Positions 51,983 through 60,972 of a stretch of 64,000 nucleotides of DNA are shown here, one piece after another. The translations under genes were made by a program, and so were the position numbers. Each line of letters starts with the position of its first letter. Positions within the stretch are counted from its first letter, which is position 1. The notes under the pieces were generated by a model, which saw only the letters and a list, made by a program, of their open reading frames with translations, was not told where the DNA came from and did not search any database. This DNA is from an uncultured Lachnospiraceae bacterium (lineage in GTDB: Bacteria; Bacillota; Clostridia; Lachnospirales; Lachnospiraceae): the NCBI GenBank assembly GCA_910586955.1, contig CAJUMM010000002.1:20210-84209 (forward strand), given 5' to 3'.

Positions 51983-52432
51983 ATGTTTCAGATAGAGAAG
52001 ATGCAGGCGGCCATGGAGGAAGACGTAATGGCCATGGTGGAGGAATTTTATCACAGCGATGCGGTGAGTCATCCCGTGGAAAGGCCCACCCTGGAGCAGA
52101 CCTTTGCAGATGCGGTGAGCAGCGATCCCATATTGAGCGGCTATGTGCTGAAGGAAGACGGCCGGATTGTGGGCTTTGCCTATACTACGGTTTACTATGC
52201 CTGCGAGGTAGGTGGACGCTGCATGATGTTTGAGGAAATCTATCTGAAGAAAGAAACCCGGGAAAAGGGCTACGGAACCCGTTTCCTGAAAGGGATTATG
52301 GAGGAAAACCCCCAGGTAAAGCGTTTCCGCCTGGAGGTGACCAGAAGCAATGAGGGAGCGGTGCGCCTCTACGAAAAGCTGGGCTTCTCCTTCCTGGAGT
52401 ACGATCAGATGGTGCTGGACCGGCAGGGATAA
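51983..52432 (+). CDS. GNAT-family N-acetyltransferase
   Basis: 149 aa. Acetyl-CoA binding region KETREKGYGTRFLKGI (near residues 92-107, Gly-x-Gly loop) and C-terminal SNEGAVRLYEKLGFSFLEYDQM. Following a polyamine importer, polyamine acetylation is a reasonable guess, but GNAT substrates cannot be read reliably from sequence. RBS comes from a truncated spacer repeat. Confidence 0.85.
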   Translation: MFQIEKMQAAMEEDVMAMVEEFYHSDAVSHPVERPTLEQTFADAVSSDPILSGYVLKEDGRIVGFAYTTVYYACEVGGRCMMFEEIYLKKETREKGYGTRFLKGIMEENPQVKRFRLEVTRSNEGAVRLYEKLGFSFLEYDQMVLDRQG

Positions 52433-52470
52433 CTGCCGTTTGAAAGACAGTGAGATAAGGAGGGATTCGG

Positions 52471-53319
52471 ATGAATCAGGCTTATGAGAAACTGTTAAAC
52501 TGCTACGAAAGCTGCAGAAAGAGGATCGATTTTGTACCGAAGATAGCTCTGGTGCTGGGATCGGGACTTGGGGATTATGCGGAGGGAATCCGTGTGGAGG
52601 CGGTTCTGGACTACCAGGACATTGAGGGCTTTCCCAGGTCTACGGTGGAAGGACACCAGGGCCGTTTTGTTTTCGGCTATGTAAAGGAGATCCCCCTGGT
52701 CTGTATGCAGGGCAGGGTGCACTACTATGAGGGGTATCCCATCAGCGACGTGGTGCTTCCCATCCGGCTGATGAAGCTTATGGGAGCGGAGGCATTGTTT
52801 CTGACCAATGCGGCGGGAGGCGTGAATACGGCTTATGAGCCGGGAGATTTTATGCTGATCCGGGATCACATTTCTTCTTTCGTACCTTCCCCCTTAATCG
52901 GACCCAACAGCAATTCCCTGGGCCCCAGGTTCTGCGATATGAGCGACACTTATGATGCCAGGCTCCGGCAGGTGATTAAGGAGACAGCCGGGCGGCTGGA
53001 GATTCCTCTTAAGGAGGGCGTGTATCTGCAGTTTACGGGACCCCAGTATGAGACGCCGGCGGAAATCCGTATGGCCAGGGGCTTAGGGGCAGATGCGGTG
53101 GGCATGAGCACCGCCTGTGAGGCTGTGGCGGCCAATCATATGGGCATGCACATCTGCGGGATCTCCTGTATCACCAATATGGCGGCGGGGGTGACGGAAA
53201 ATCCCCTGTCCCACGAGGAGGTCCAGGAGACGGCGGACCGGGTGGCTCCTCTCTTTAAACATCTGGTGACAGAGAGCATTGCCGCCGTTGCACAAGCCAT
53301 TTCGGAGGAGGAAGGATGA
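52471..53319 (+). CDS. punA: Purine-nucleoside phosphorylase (trimeric type)
   Basis: 282 aa. LVLGSGLGDYAE near residue 27 holds phosphate; VEGHQGRFVFG, MQGRVHYYEGYP and TNAAGGVN near 115 are family motifs; GPQYETPAEIR near 190 carries the purine-binding Glu, and MSTACEAVAANHMG follows. It splits inosine or guanosine with phosphate to free base and ribose 1-phosphate. First of a nucleoside salvage group; overlaps cdd by four bases. Confidence 0.96.
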   Translation: MNQAYEKLLNCYESCRKRIDFVPKIALVLGSGLGDYAEGIRVEAVLDYQDIEGFPRSTVEGHQGRFVFGYVKEIPLVCMQGRVHYYEGYPISDVVLPIRLMKLMGAEALFLTNAAGGVNTAYEPGDFMLIRDHISSFVPSPLIGPNSNSLGPRFCDMSDTYDARLRQVIKETAGRLEIPLKEGVYLQFTGPQYETPAEIRMARGLGADAVGMSTACEAVAANHMGMHICGISCITNMAAGVTENPLSHEEVQETADRVAPLFKHLVTESIAAVAQAISEEEG

Positions 53320-53729
53320 ACCGCCAGGAATTGATGAAACTGGCCCTTGAGGCCAGAGAGAGATCTTACAGCCCCTATTCCAATTACCGGGTAGGGGCGG
53401 CTCTCCTTGGGGAAAGCGGAACCGTGTACTTGGGATGCAATGTGGAAAATGCCGCCTACTCCCCGGGAATCTGTGCAGAGCGGACGGCTTTTGTAAAGGC
53501 GGTCAGTGAGGGAGAAAGGAATTTCCGTGCCATTGCCATTGTAGGCGGCCCGGCAAAGGGGGCTCCCGAGACAGCCCCGCCCTGCGGCGTCTGCCGGCAG
53601 GTGATGATGGAGTTCTGTAACCCGGATACCTTTGAGATTGTGCTGGGAACCGGGCCGAAGGACTGCGGGAGTTATACCCTGGCAGAGCTTTTGCCCCAGG
53701 GCTTCGGTCCGGGAAATTTGAAGAAGTAA
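53316..53729 (+). CDS. cdd: Cytidine deaminase
   Basis: 137 aa, tetrameric type. CNVENAAYSPGICAERTA has the first zinc Cys and catalytic Glu (Cys/Ala-Glu near residues 53-55) and PPCGVCRQVMMEFC the other two zinc Cys. It converts cytidine to uridine. Overlaps punA by ATGA, so translation is coupled. Confidence 0.95.
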   Translation: MNRQELMKLALEARERSYSPYSNYRVGAALLGESGTVYLGCNVENAAYSPGICAERTAFVKAVSEGERNFRAIAIVGGPAKGAPETAPPCGVCRQVMMEFCNPDTFEIVLGTGPKDCGSYTLAELLPQGFGPGNLKK

Positions 53730-53749
53730 GGGAGACGGCGGAAGAGACC

Positions 53750-55804
53750 ATGATAGATACGGCCAAATGGAATACACGGAGAAAAGAAATTCTGCTGCTG
53801 GCATTTTTTCTGGGAATGGGGCTTCTCAAGCAGTTTCTCCTTTACAATCTTCCCTTGATGGCGGTTCCCAAGGGGATACACGACGACTGGATTATGGTGC
53901 ATCTGGCAGACACCCTGGGGAGCGGACAGTGGCTGGGGGAGTACAATGATCTGACTTTAACCAAAGGCATGTTTTTCCCCCTGTATCTGGCGGTCTGCAA
54001 TTTCCTGCACCTGTCCTATCTCAACGTTACAGCTCTCTTTTATACGGCAGGCTGTATGATTTTCGTGTATGGGGTAAGGCCCCTTTTGAAAAGGGACCGG
54101 GCCTGCGCCCTGCTTTATCTGGTGCTCTTATGGAACCCCATTTCCTATTCCGTGCAGGCATTCCAGCGGGTGTACCGGAACAGTATCTCCCATGCCCAGG
54201 TCCTTCTGATTTTCGGCGGTTTCCTGGCGGTGTACCTGCGGAGGAAAGAACCCTTGCGGAAATCCCTGTTCTGGATTCTGCCGGCTGTTTTCGGCACGGT
54301 AAGCTTTTTCTATACCAGGGAAGACGCCATCTGGGTGCTGCCTTTTCTGGGAGTTTTCCTCCTTGTGTATCTGGGAAGTATCTTGGGGCTTTGGAGGAAG
54401 GACAGGCAGAGGCAGTATATCTGGAAAGGCCTGCTGGTATTTCTTCCCTTCTTCTTTCTGTGGTTTGGAGGAGAGCTGATTGCCTCCCAAAATGAGAAAT
54501 ATTACGGGGTTCACACGGTAAATGAGCTCCAGGACAGCGGATTTTCGGAAATGTACCGGAGCATGATGGCGGTAAAACCGGAAGAAGAGATTCCCGGCGT
54601 TACCATCACCAACGAAAAGATTGCCCGTATGTGCGCCGTCTGCCCCACCTTAAAGGAGCTGGAGCCTTACTTCCAAAGCAGTAAAGAATACTGGGCGGGG
54701 GAGGAGGGAGATCCGGAAGGATGGGAGGTCCGGGACGGCTGGGTCTTCTGGATTATCCGCACGGCCCTTGCCCAGGCCGGATATTACAGGGACGGAGCCA
54801 CGGCGGATGCCGTCTGCCTTCAGATCCGGGACGAGCTGGAAGCCGCCATGGATGCGGGGCTTCTGGAGCGGCAGGCCACCATGCCTTCCACCTATATGTC
54901 TCCCTGGAGGAAAGGGTATCTGGGGGATCTCTTCGGCGCTCTGGGGAAAGCCCTGGCTTACACCGTTACCTATGAGGAGATGGAGACCCTGGTATACCTC
55001 TACAGCGAGCCGGACGAAAACGGCGGGAACCTGCTCTTTGAGCGGATCACCGGGGACAAGACGGTCTGGTATGAGTCCAATATGTTTGAGATGGCCGGAT
55101 GGTATGCCTGTTATGAGGGAATGGAGGGCGTAACCCTGGAGGCCCGGACGGAGGAGGGGACGGTTCTTGGGACGGCGGAGTTTACGGAAAGCCCGGACAT
55201 TGAAGCCTATCTCCGGGAACAGGGAAGGGAGGTTTCCGGGGCGGACAAGTGCCGGTTCCATCTGAAAGTTTATGGGGAGAAGCCGGATCAAAGGCTTTAT
55301 CTGGATGTATACCAGAACGGGATACTGCTGGATACCTTTGCGCCGGAAGAGGACAGGACGAATTTTGAGACGGAAACAGGAAGACTGAATCTGGACTGGT
55401 TCTGGGATGTGCCGGAGCGTCATGGTTTTCTTTCGGATATTGCCTACAAGGGCGTGATCTTAAACGGGATCCGCCAGGTGTACCACTGGACAGGAGCTGT
55501 CCTTGCAGTGTTGGGTTTTTTTGCCTGGGTCTTCTTAAGCTTTCTTCTGTTCAAAAGAAAGCCCGCAGGGAAGAACCAGGAATTGCCGGAGAAGTGGCTG
55601 GTTACAAGTGCCCTTCTGGGAAGCTACCTGGTGCTGCTGGGAGGCATTTCCTACACGGAGATTTCCGGCTGGAACGCTATTTTGTACTGGTATCTCTCAG
55701 GAGCATATCCGGTAATGGCTGCCTTTGAAGTGCTGGCAATTTTATTTGCCCTGGATGAATATAAAATTAAGAAAAAGGAGAATCCAAATGAAACTGATTA
55801 TTGA
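53750..55804 (+). CDS. Large polytopic membrane protein of unknown function
   Basis: 684 aa. N-terminal block of about eight hydrophobic segments (residues 15-260) with HDDWIMVHLADTL and RDRACALLYLVLLWNPISY in loops, then a soluble region of some 300 residues (250-560), then four more membrane segments to the end. The Asp-Asp in an early extracytoplasmic loop recalls GT-C glycosyltransferases, but that is only a suggestion. Its end overlaps the FSA-type aldolase gene by 17 bases. Why it sits between cytidine deaminase and an aldolase is unclear. Confidence 0.75.
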   Translation: MIDTAKWNTRRKEILLLAFFLGMGLLKQFLLYNLPLMAVPKGIHDDWIMVHLADTLGSGQWLGEYNDLTLTKGMFFPLYLAVCNFLHLSYLNVTALFYTAGCMIFVYGVRPLLKRDRACALLYLVLLWNPISYSVQAFQRVYRNSISHAQVLLIFGGFLAVYLRRKEPLRKSLFWILPAVFGTVSFFYTREDAIWVLPFLGVFLLVYLGSILGLWRKDRQRQYIWKGLLVFLPFFFLWFGGELIASQNEKYYGVHTVNELQDSGFSEMYRSMMAVKPEEEIPGVTITNEKIARMCAVCPTLKELEPYFQSSKEYWAGEEGDPEGWEVRDGWVFWIIRTALAQAGYYRDGATADAVCLQIRDELEAAMDAGLLERQATMPSTYMSPWRKGYLGDLFGALGKALAYTVTYEEMETLVYLYSEPDENGGNLLFERITGDKTVWYESNMFEMAGWYACYEGMEGVTLEARTEEGTVLGTAEFTESPDIEAYLREQGREVSGADKCRFHLKVYGEKPDQRLYLDVYQNGILLDTFAPEEDRTNFETETGRLNLDWFWDVPERHGFLSDIAYKGVILNGIRQVYHWTGAVLAVLGFFAWVFLSFLLFKRKPAGKNQELPEKWLVTSALLGSYLVLLGGISYTEISGWNAILYWYLSGAYPVMAAFEVLAILFALDEYKIKKKENPNETDY

Positions 55805-56462
55805 CAATGCAAACATCGACGATATCCGCTCCATGTATGAATTTTTCCCCATGGACGGCGTAACCTGCAATCCCACCATTCTGGCAAAAGAAAAGCGCAA
55901 TCCCTACGATGTGCTGAAAGAGATCCGGGATTTTATCGAGGACGGGGAGCTCCACGTCCAGGTGGTCAGCGAGGACTCGGATACTATGGTGGAAGAGGCT
56001 TACCGGATTTTGAAGGAGCTGGGGAATAACACCTATATCAAGATTCCTACCAACAAGGAAGGGCTGCGTGCCATCCGTATTCTGGCGGCTGCGGGAATCC
56101 ATGTGACGGCTACGGCGATTTATACCCAGATGCAGGCATTTCTTGCAGCCAAGGCAGGGGCTTCCTATGTGGCTCCCTATATCAACCGCATTGACAACCT
56201 GGGCTCCGACGGCGTGCGCACGGCCCGTGAGATTCACGATATGTTCCGCAATTACGGATTTAAGACAGAGGTACTGGCGGCCAGCTTCAAAAACTCCAGA
56301 CAGGTAATCACCCTCTGCGAGTATGGAATCGGAGCCACCACCATCTCCCCGGATGTGCTGGATCTGCTGATTAAGAATGATTCCGTGGTGGCGGCCCTTC
56401 ATACTTTCCGCGATGATTTTGAAGGGCTCTGCGGCAAGGGAAAGACTATGCTGAACTGCTAG
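55788..56462 (+). CDS. fsa: Fructose-6-phosphate aldolase (transaldolase-like)
   Basis: 224 aa, small transaldolase family. DGVTCNPTI near residue 18-26 and the Schiff-base Lys in YIKIPTNKEG (near 83-87); THE pattern GIHVTATAIYTQMQAFLAAKAGASYVAPYINR and LAASFKNSRQV matches E. coli FSA closely. It cleaves or forms fructose 6-phosphate-type aldols. The ATG has AAAGGAG upstream and lies within the end of the membrane-protein gene. It may take ribose- or deoxyribose-derived sugars from nucleoside salvage. Confidence 0.92.
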   Translation: MKLIIDNANIDDIRSMYEFFPMDGVTCNPTILAKEKRNPYDVLKEIRDFIEDGELHVQVVSEDSDTMVEEAYRILKELGNNTYIKIPTNKEGLRAIRILAAAGIHVTATAIYTQMQAFLAAKAGASYVAPYINRIDNLGSDGVRTAREIHDMFRNYGFKTEVLAASFKNSRQVITLCEYGIGATTISPDVLDLLIKNDSVVAALHTFRDDFEGLCGKGKTMLNC

Positions 56463-56470
56463 GAGAAGCT

Positions 56471-57478
56471 ATGATTGATTTACATCTGCATTTTGACGGC
56501 TCCCTGCTGCCCCGGACCATCCTGGAGCTGGCGAAAGAACAGGGAATCCAGCTGCCCTCAAAGGAGCCGGACGAGCTGAAATTATTTCTTTGTGCTCCCC
56601 AGGACTGCGGCAGCTTAAACGAGTATCTGGAAAAATTTGATCTGCCTCTTCTGGTCCTCCAGACGGAAGAAGCCATCCGGCGGGGCATGTATACCCTGGC
56701 CAGTTCCTTAAAGGAGCAGGGGATGCTGTATGGGGAAATCCGTTTTGCGCCCCAGCTCCATGTGAGGAAAGGGCTGACCCAGAATAGGGTGGTGAAGGCC
56801 GCGGTTCTGGGTATGCAGGAGGCCCTGGCGGGCTCCTTCTTTCAGGCCAATCTCATCCTCTGCTGTATGCGGGGGGCGGACAACCGGGGGGCAAACCTGG
56901 AGACGGTCCGGACTGCGGCTTCTTTCCTGGGACGGGGAGCAGCGGCCATAGACCTGGCCGGGGCGGAGGCCCTTTATCCCACAGGGGACTTCGGGGAAAT
57001 CTTTGCCTATGCCCGGGCGCTTGGCGTTCCCTTTACCATCCATGCGGGGGAGGCGGACGGGCCGGAGAGCATCCGTGCCGCCCTTGATTTCGGTGCTGCC
57101 CGTATCGGGCACGGGGTGAGGGCCCGGGAGGACAGGGAGCTTCTGGAGCTTCTAAAAGAACGCTCCATTCCTCTGGAGATGTGTCCCACCAGCAATGTGC
57201 AGACCAAGGCCGTGAGGAGCTTTGGGGAGCATCCGGTTCTTGATTATCTTCGGGCCGGCCTTTTCGTGACCGTAAATACGGACAATATGACGGTGTCCGA
57301 TACTACCATAGAGGGAGAGTATCAAAGGCTTTCCCGGGAGCTTGGCATGACAGAGGAGGAGCACCGGCAGCTTCTCTACAATGCTGCGGACGCCGCGTTT
57401 CTGACGGCAGAGGGGAGAGGGCGGCTGAAAGATGTGATTGAGAAGGTACTTGGAGGAGCGTGTTATGGCGGGAGTTAG
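56471..57478 (+). CDS. add: Adenosine deaminase
   Basis: 335 aa, zinc TIM barrel. HLHFDGS at residues 4-10 holds metal His residues; HAGEADG near 195 has the third His and catalytic Glu; RIGHGVRA near 216 and TVNTDNMTVS near 275 (metal Asp) complete the site. It converts adenosine to inosine for the PNP upstream. Overlaps the restriction-modification gene by 14 bases. Confidence 0.95.
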   Translation: MIDLHLHFDGSLLPRTILELAKEQGIQLPSKEPDELKLFLCAPQDCGSLNEYLEKFDLPLLVLQTEEAIRRGMYTLASSLKEQGMLYGEIRFAPQLHVRKGLTQNRVVKAAVLGMQEALAGSFFQANLILCCMRGADNRGANLETVRTAASFLGRGAAAIDLAGAEALYPTGDFGEIFAYARALGVPFTIHAGEADGPESIRAALDFGAARIGHGVRAREDRELLELLKERSIPLEMCPTSNVQTKAVRSFGEHPVLDYLRAGLFVTVNTDNMTVSDTTIEGEYQRLSRELGMTEEEHRQLLYNAADAAFLTAEGRGRLKDVIEKVLGGACYGGS

Positions 57479-60197
57479 GGCAAGAAGCATTGAGGAACAG
57501 ATAGAAGATTTTGCGAAAAGACAGCTGAAGGAAATAAAATATTTTACGAAAACAGAGGCAATTAATCCGGAAATTGAAGAAGCGTTTCGCGCGGCGCCCT
57601 CCAAGAGCGGCGGCAGCGGAATGAATTATCCTGACATTAAACTGTTTTTGGAAACAGAGGAAAAGAGGAAGATACCGATTGTGATTGAGGTCAAGGGTTC
57701 CAAAGGAGCCCTTGTAAAAACCAATGCGAAAGGGGAGGTAGAGAACAGGACAAAAGAGGGAACCTCTCATTTTTCAAATATTAAGAAATATGCTGTAAAC
57801 GGAGCGGTCCATTATGCGGATGCGATTATAAACCATACTTCCAGCTATAAAGAAGTGATTGCCATCGGCTTTAACGGCTACTATGAAGGTGCGGAACTTG
57901 TTACAGAGCTGGCTGTTTATTGTGTGGCGACCAAATATTTTGGTATCCCCAAAAAAGTAGGGTCATATACGGATTTTTCTTTTTTGGATTTGGGAAACCG
58001 GAAGAAATTTATGGAGCGCATCGATGGATTGGGCTTGACGGAAGCAGAGATTGAGGCGAAAACAAAAGAGTACGAAAATGAAATGGAAAGCAAGCTGAAA
58101 CGGCTGAACCAGACCATGCAGGACAAATTAAATATTTCCGTGGGTTCCCGTGTGGAGCTGGTGGTGGGCATGATCATGGCCGGTCTTGGGGTTCCGGGAA
58201 AAGTTGCGCCTCTTGAGATAGGGGATTTAAAGGGGGAGAGTGGAAGCAAAAGCAATGACGGATATGTGATTATCAATAAAGTGGATTCCTTTCTTGCTGA
58301 GCGCAGCCTGCCCCAGGAAAAGAAAAATATGATTGTCACGGATCTTTCCAGAGTATTTGTCTATTCCGAGTTATGGAAACCGATAAATGGGGAGAGCAAG
58401 TTAAAAAGTATTTATACGATCGTCAAGAATGATATTATGCCTTTTTTTACATCGGATAAGCATCTGGATTTTTCGGGGAAGCTGTTTAATGTTTTGAACG
58501 AGTGGGTTGACATTCCTGACAGTGACAAGAATGATGTGGTTTTAACGCCCCGTTATGTTACGGAGCTGATGGCGAAGCTGGCCCAGGTACATATGGACAG
58601 TTACGTTTGGGATTATGCGGCGGGCTCGGCGGGATTTCTTGTTTCCGCTATGAAATTGATGATAAAAGATGCGGAAGAACGAATCAAAAGTCCGGCAGAG
58701 TTAGAAAAAAAGATCCGCAAAATTAAAGATGAGCAAATCCTGGGGATCGAAAAGAGAGTAGACATTTATATGCTTGCGGTTCTCAATATGATTTTGATGG
58801 GGGACGGTTCCTCGAATATTGTGAACGAGGACAGCCTGACGGAATTTTCCGGGAAATATGAGCAGGGGGATTTAAAAGGGCAGGATTTCCCGGCGAATGT
58901 TTTTTTGCTAAATCCCCCTTATTCTGCCCCTGGAAAGGGATTTATCTTTGCCGAGAAAGCCTTAAACCGTATGAAATCGGGAAAAGCGGTGATATTGATT
59001 CAGGAAAATGCAGGGAGCAAAGGAGGACTTCCCTACACAAAAAAGATATTGGAGCGTCATACGCTGCTGGCAAGTATCCGCATGGCAGATATTTTTAAGG
59101 GAAAAGCAGGGGTGCAGACCGGAATTTATCTTTTTGATGTGGGTACGCCCCATGACAGAAAGCGTCTGGTGAAATTTATTGATTTCTCCAATGACGGCTA
59201 TACCCGGCAGAACAGAAAAAAAGCCACCCAGAAGACCAATTTAAAGAATACGGATCATGCGCCGGAACGGTACGAGGAAATTGTGAATCTTGCTCTGTAT
59301 GGAAATCATTATCTTAATTATTTCAGGGAGAGCGACTATATTGAGGATACCATTACGCTGGAGGGAGACGACTGGACCTTTGCGCAGCATCAAAAGATAC
59401 ATACGGTTCCCGGTGAGGAGGATTTCCGGAAAGCCGTAAAGGAATATCTGGGATGGAAGGCGTCAGTCAAGCTGGGGAAGGATGCCTCAGTTATCATCCG
59501 CAATCTGCCGGATTCTATGGAATGCAGAAACGAATTGGAAGAATACGGACTTTCGGAGGAGGAAGAGCAGACCCTAAGGAATTGGAGAGCGCACAAAGGA
59601 AATTACAAGATTTTTGAGGCCAGGGAGCTTTTTGAAGTGAAGAGCAATCCCCAGCTCAATAAGGATAGCTTTCAGTTTACCGATAAAATAGAGGGAAACT
59701 ATCCTTATTTTACAAGGACCGTGATGAACAACGGAATTGCAGGATATGTGAAATATCTGGATGAAGAGCATAAGATTCCGGGAAACGGCATTGCCGTGGG
59801 TATGCTTGGCATGGAGTTCTTTTATATGCGGGATGATTTCTATGCAGGCCAGTTTACGAAAACCATTTATCCTGTTTTTAAAGGAAAGGAATTGTTCGAC
59901 GAAGCGACTGCAGAATATTTTCTGGCATGGTTTAACAAAAGCAGCGCGGTGTACAAAAGGGTCTTGGTAAGGGATTTTGAAAAAACCTTCGGCAGTACCG
60001 AAGTGGAACTGCCGGTTACTGAAGACGGGGATATCGATATGGAGTTTATCCGGAATTTTGTGACAGCCCAGGAAAAGATGCTGATTCAGGACATGAAGGC
60101 TTTCTGGTTTTCCCAAATTGAGAAAATAAAGGAAATGAGCCATCTGTCTATTGAGCTTCAAAACAGTCCCCAAGCTCCTCCAAATCCAGACACCTAA
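57465..60197 (+). CDS. Single-chain restriction-modification enzyme (Type IIG-like)
   Basis: 910 aa holding all three functions in one chain. Residues about 10-100: PD-(D/E)XK nuclease of the HsdR-N type, with Asp57 (NYPDIK) and Glu75-x-Lys77 (VIEVKG). Residues about 330-640: N6-adenine methyltransferase of HsdM type, motif I DYAAGSAGFL near 383 and motif IV NPPY near 483. Residues about 720-900: one target-recognition domain of HsdS type with an end coiled coil (RNFVTAQEKMLIQ). It should cut and methylate an asymmetric or split DNA site. The ATG at 57465 has TGGAGGAG upstream. It is a defence gene joined to the end of a salvage operon. Confidence 0.88.
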   Translation: MAGVRARSIEEQIEDFAKRQLKEIKYFTKTEAINPEIEEAFRAAPSKSGGSGMNYPDIKLFLETEEKRKIPIVIEVKGSKGALVKTNAKGEVENRTKEGTSHFSNIKKYAVNGAVHYADAIINHTSSYKEVIAIGFNGYYEGAELVTELAVYCVATKYFGIPKKVGSYTDFSFLDLGNRKKFMERIDGLGLTEAEIEAKTKEYENEMESKLKRLNQTMQDKLNISVGSRVELVVGMIMAGLGVPGKVAPLEIGDLKGESGSKSNDGYVIINKVDSFLAERSLPQEKKNMIVTDLSRVFVYSELWKPINGESKLKSIYTIVKNDIMPFFTSDKHLDFSGKLFNVLNEWVDIPDSDKNDVVLTPRYVTELMAKLAQVHMDSYVWDYAAGSAGFLVSAMKLMIKDAEERIKSPAELEKKIRKIKDEQILGIEKRVDIYMLAVLNMILMGDGSSNIVNEDSLTEFSGKYEQGDLKGQDFPANVFLLNPPYSAPGKGFIFAEKALNRMKSGKAVILIQENAGSKGGLPYTKKILERHTLLASIRMADIFKGKAGVQTGIYLFDVGTPHDRKRLVKFIDFSNDGYTRQNRKKATQKTNLKNTDHAPERYEEIVNLALYGNHYLNYFRESDYIEDTITLEGDDWTFAQHQKIHTVPGEEDFRKAVKEYLGWKASVKLGKDASVIIRNLPDSMECRNELEEYGLSEEEEQTLRNWRAHKGNYKIFEARELFEVKSNPQLNKDSFQFTDKIEGNYPYFTRTVMNNGIAGYVKYLDEEHKIPGNGIAVGMLGMEFFYMRDDFYAGQFTKTIYPVFKGKELFDEATAEYFLAWFNKSSAVYKRVLVRDFEKTFGSTEVELPVTEDGDIDMEFIRNFVTAQEKMLIQDMKAFWFSQIEKIKEMSHLSIELQNSPQAPPNPDT

Positions 60198-60774
60198 GCC
60201 CCAGGGCAAAAGCCTTAGAAACCTCCCTTTGGGGAACCTCTCCAATAGGCAGCACCGGAGGCGGCTGCCGGTCATAGGGGGCGATCCACTTGTCAAACCA
60301 CAGGGTCTCGTGTTTCTGGCCGCACATGCAGGTCTCACTGAAAAAATGACTGGAAATTCCAAATCCAAAATGAATCAAGAGCTGCTCAGCCTTCGGGTTG
60401 GGCGCTTTTATTTGCGCAAAAACCCGCTGGACATGCTGGGACCTAAGAAGGGCAAAAAGGGCGGTGGTCAGGGAGACTGCAACTTTGCACTCCGTGTAGG
60501 GGCGGGCGGTTGACACAAAGAAGCTCACGTCCCGGTCGATAGTGGCGCCTTTTACATCGGGACAGGCGTAGGCATAGCCCAGGAGGGTTTCCCCATAGAA
60601 GCAGAGAAGAAAGGGATATTCCCTGGAAATCTCCCGGATTTTAAGCTTGCTCTGAGACAGGGAGGGAAGGGGAGTCCGGTCGTGGATGAGGGACGCCCTG
60701 GTGCGGTTGGATTTGAGAACGGAGAGGACGGCCGGGGCGTCCTCCGGGGCTGCGAAGCGGAATAGGGGAACCAT
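60148..60774 (-). CDS. GNAT-family acetyltransferase
   Basis: 208 aa. MVPLFRFAAPEDAPAVLSVL opens a GNAT domain; LLCFYGETLLGYAYAC, VSFFVSTARPYTECKVAVSL (acetyl-CoA side) and AEQLLIHFGFGISSHFFSETC follow, resembling phosphinothricin-type acetyltransferases. The start has CAGGAGG upstream; a longer frame crosses the promoter. Its last 50 bases overlap the 3' end of the restriction-modification gene in convergent orientation. Confidence 0.82.
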   Translation of the reverse strand: MVPLFRFAAPEDAPAVLSVLKSNRTRASLIHDRTPLPSLSQSKLKIREISREYPFLLCFYGETLLGYAYACPDVKGATIDRDVSFFVSTARPYTECKVAVSLTTALFALLRSQHVQRVFAQIKAPNPKAEQLLIHFGFGISSHFFSETCMCGQKHETLWFDKWIAPYDRQPPPVLPIGEVPQREVSKAFALGLRCLDLEELGDCFEAQ

Positions 60775-60817
60775 GGAAACCTCCTGAAAATTTCGGTAAT
60801 TACGGTATCTGTCCGTT

Positions 60818-60846
60818 ATTTTAGTGTTTTCGCCAAGGGAAGTCAA
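60818..60846 (-). promoter_or_regulatory. Sigma-A-type promoter of the leftward GNAT gene
   Basis: On the minus strand TTGACT (60841-60846), 17-base spacer, TAAAAT (60818-60823). Confidence 0.65.
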
Positions 60847-60972
60847 TGAAATGTGCGAAAAAGCCAACAAAGTGCAAGTATTGGTCAATAATTGTGGGTG
60901 ACTTTTCTATCGGCGGATGGTATTTTGGACAGGAAAAGAGTAGTAACCCAGCAAAGGAATGGAGGTTTGTAT

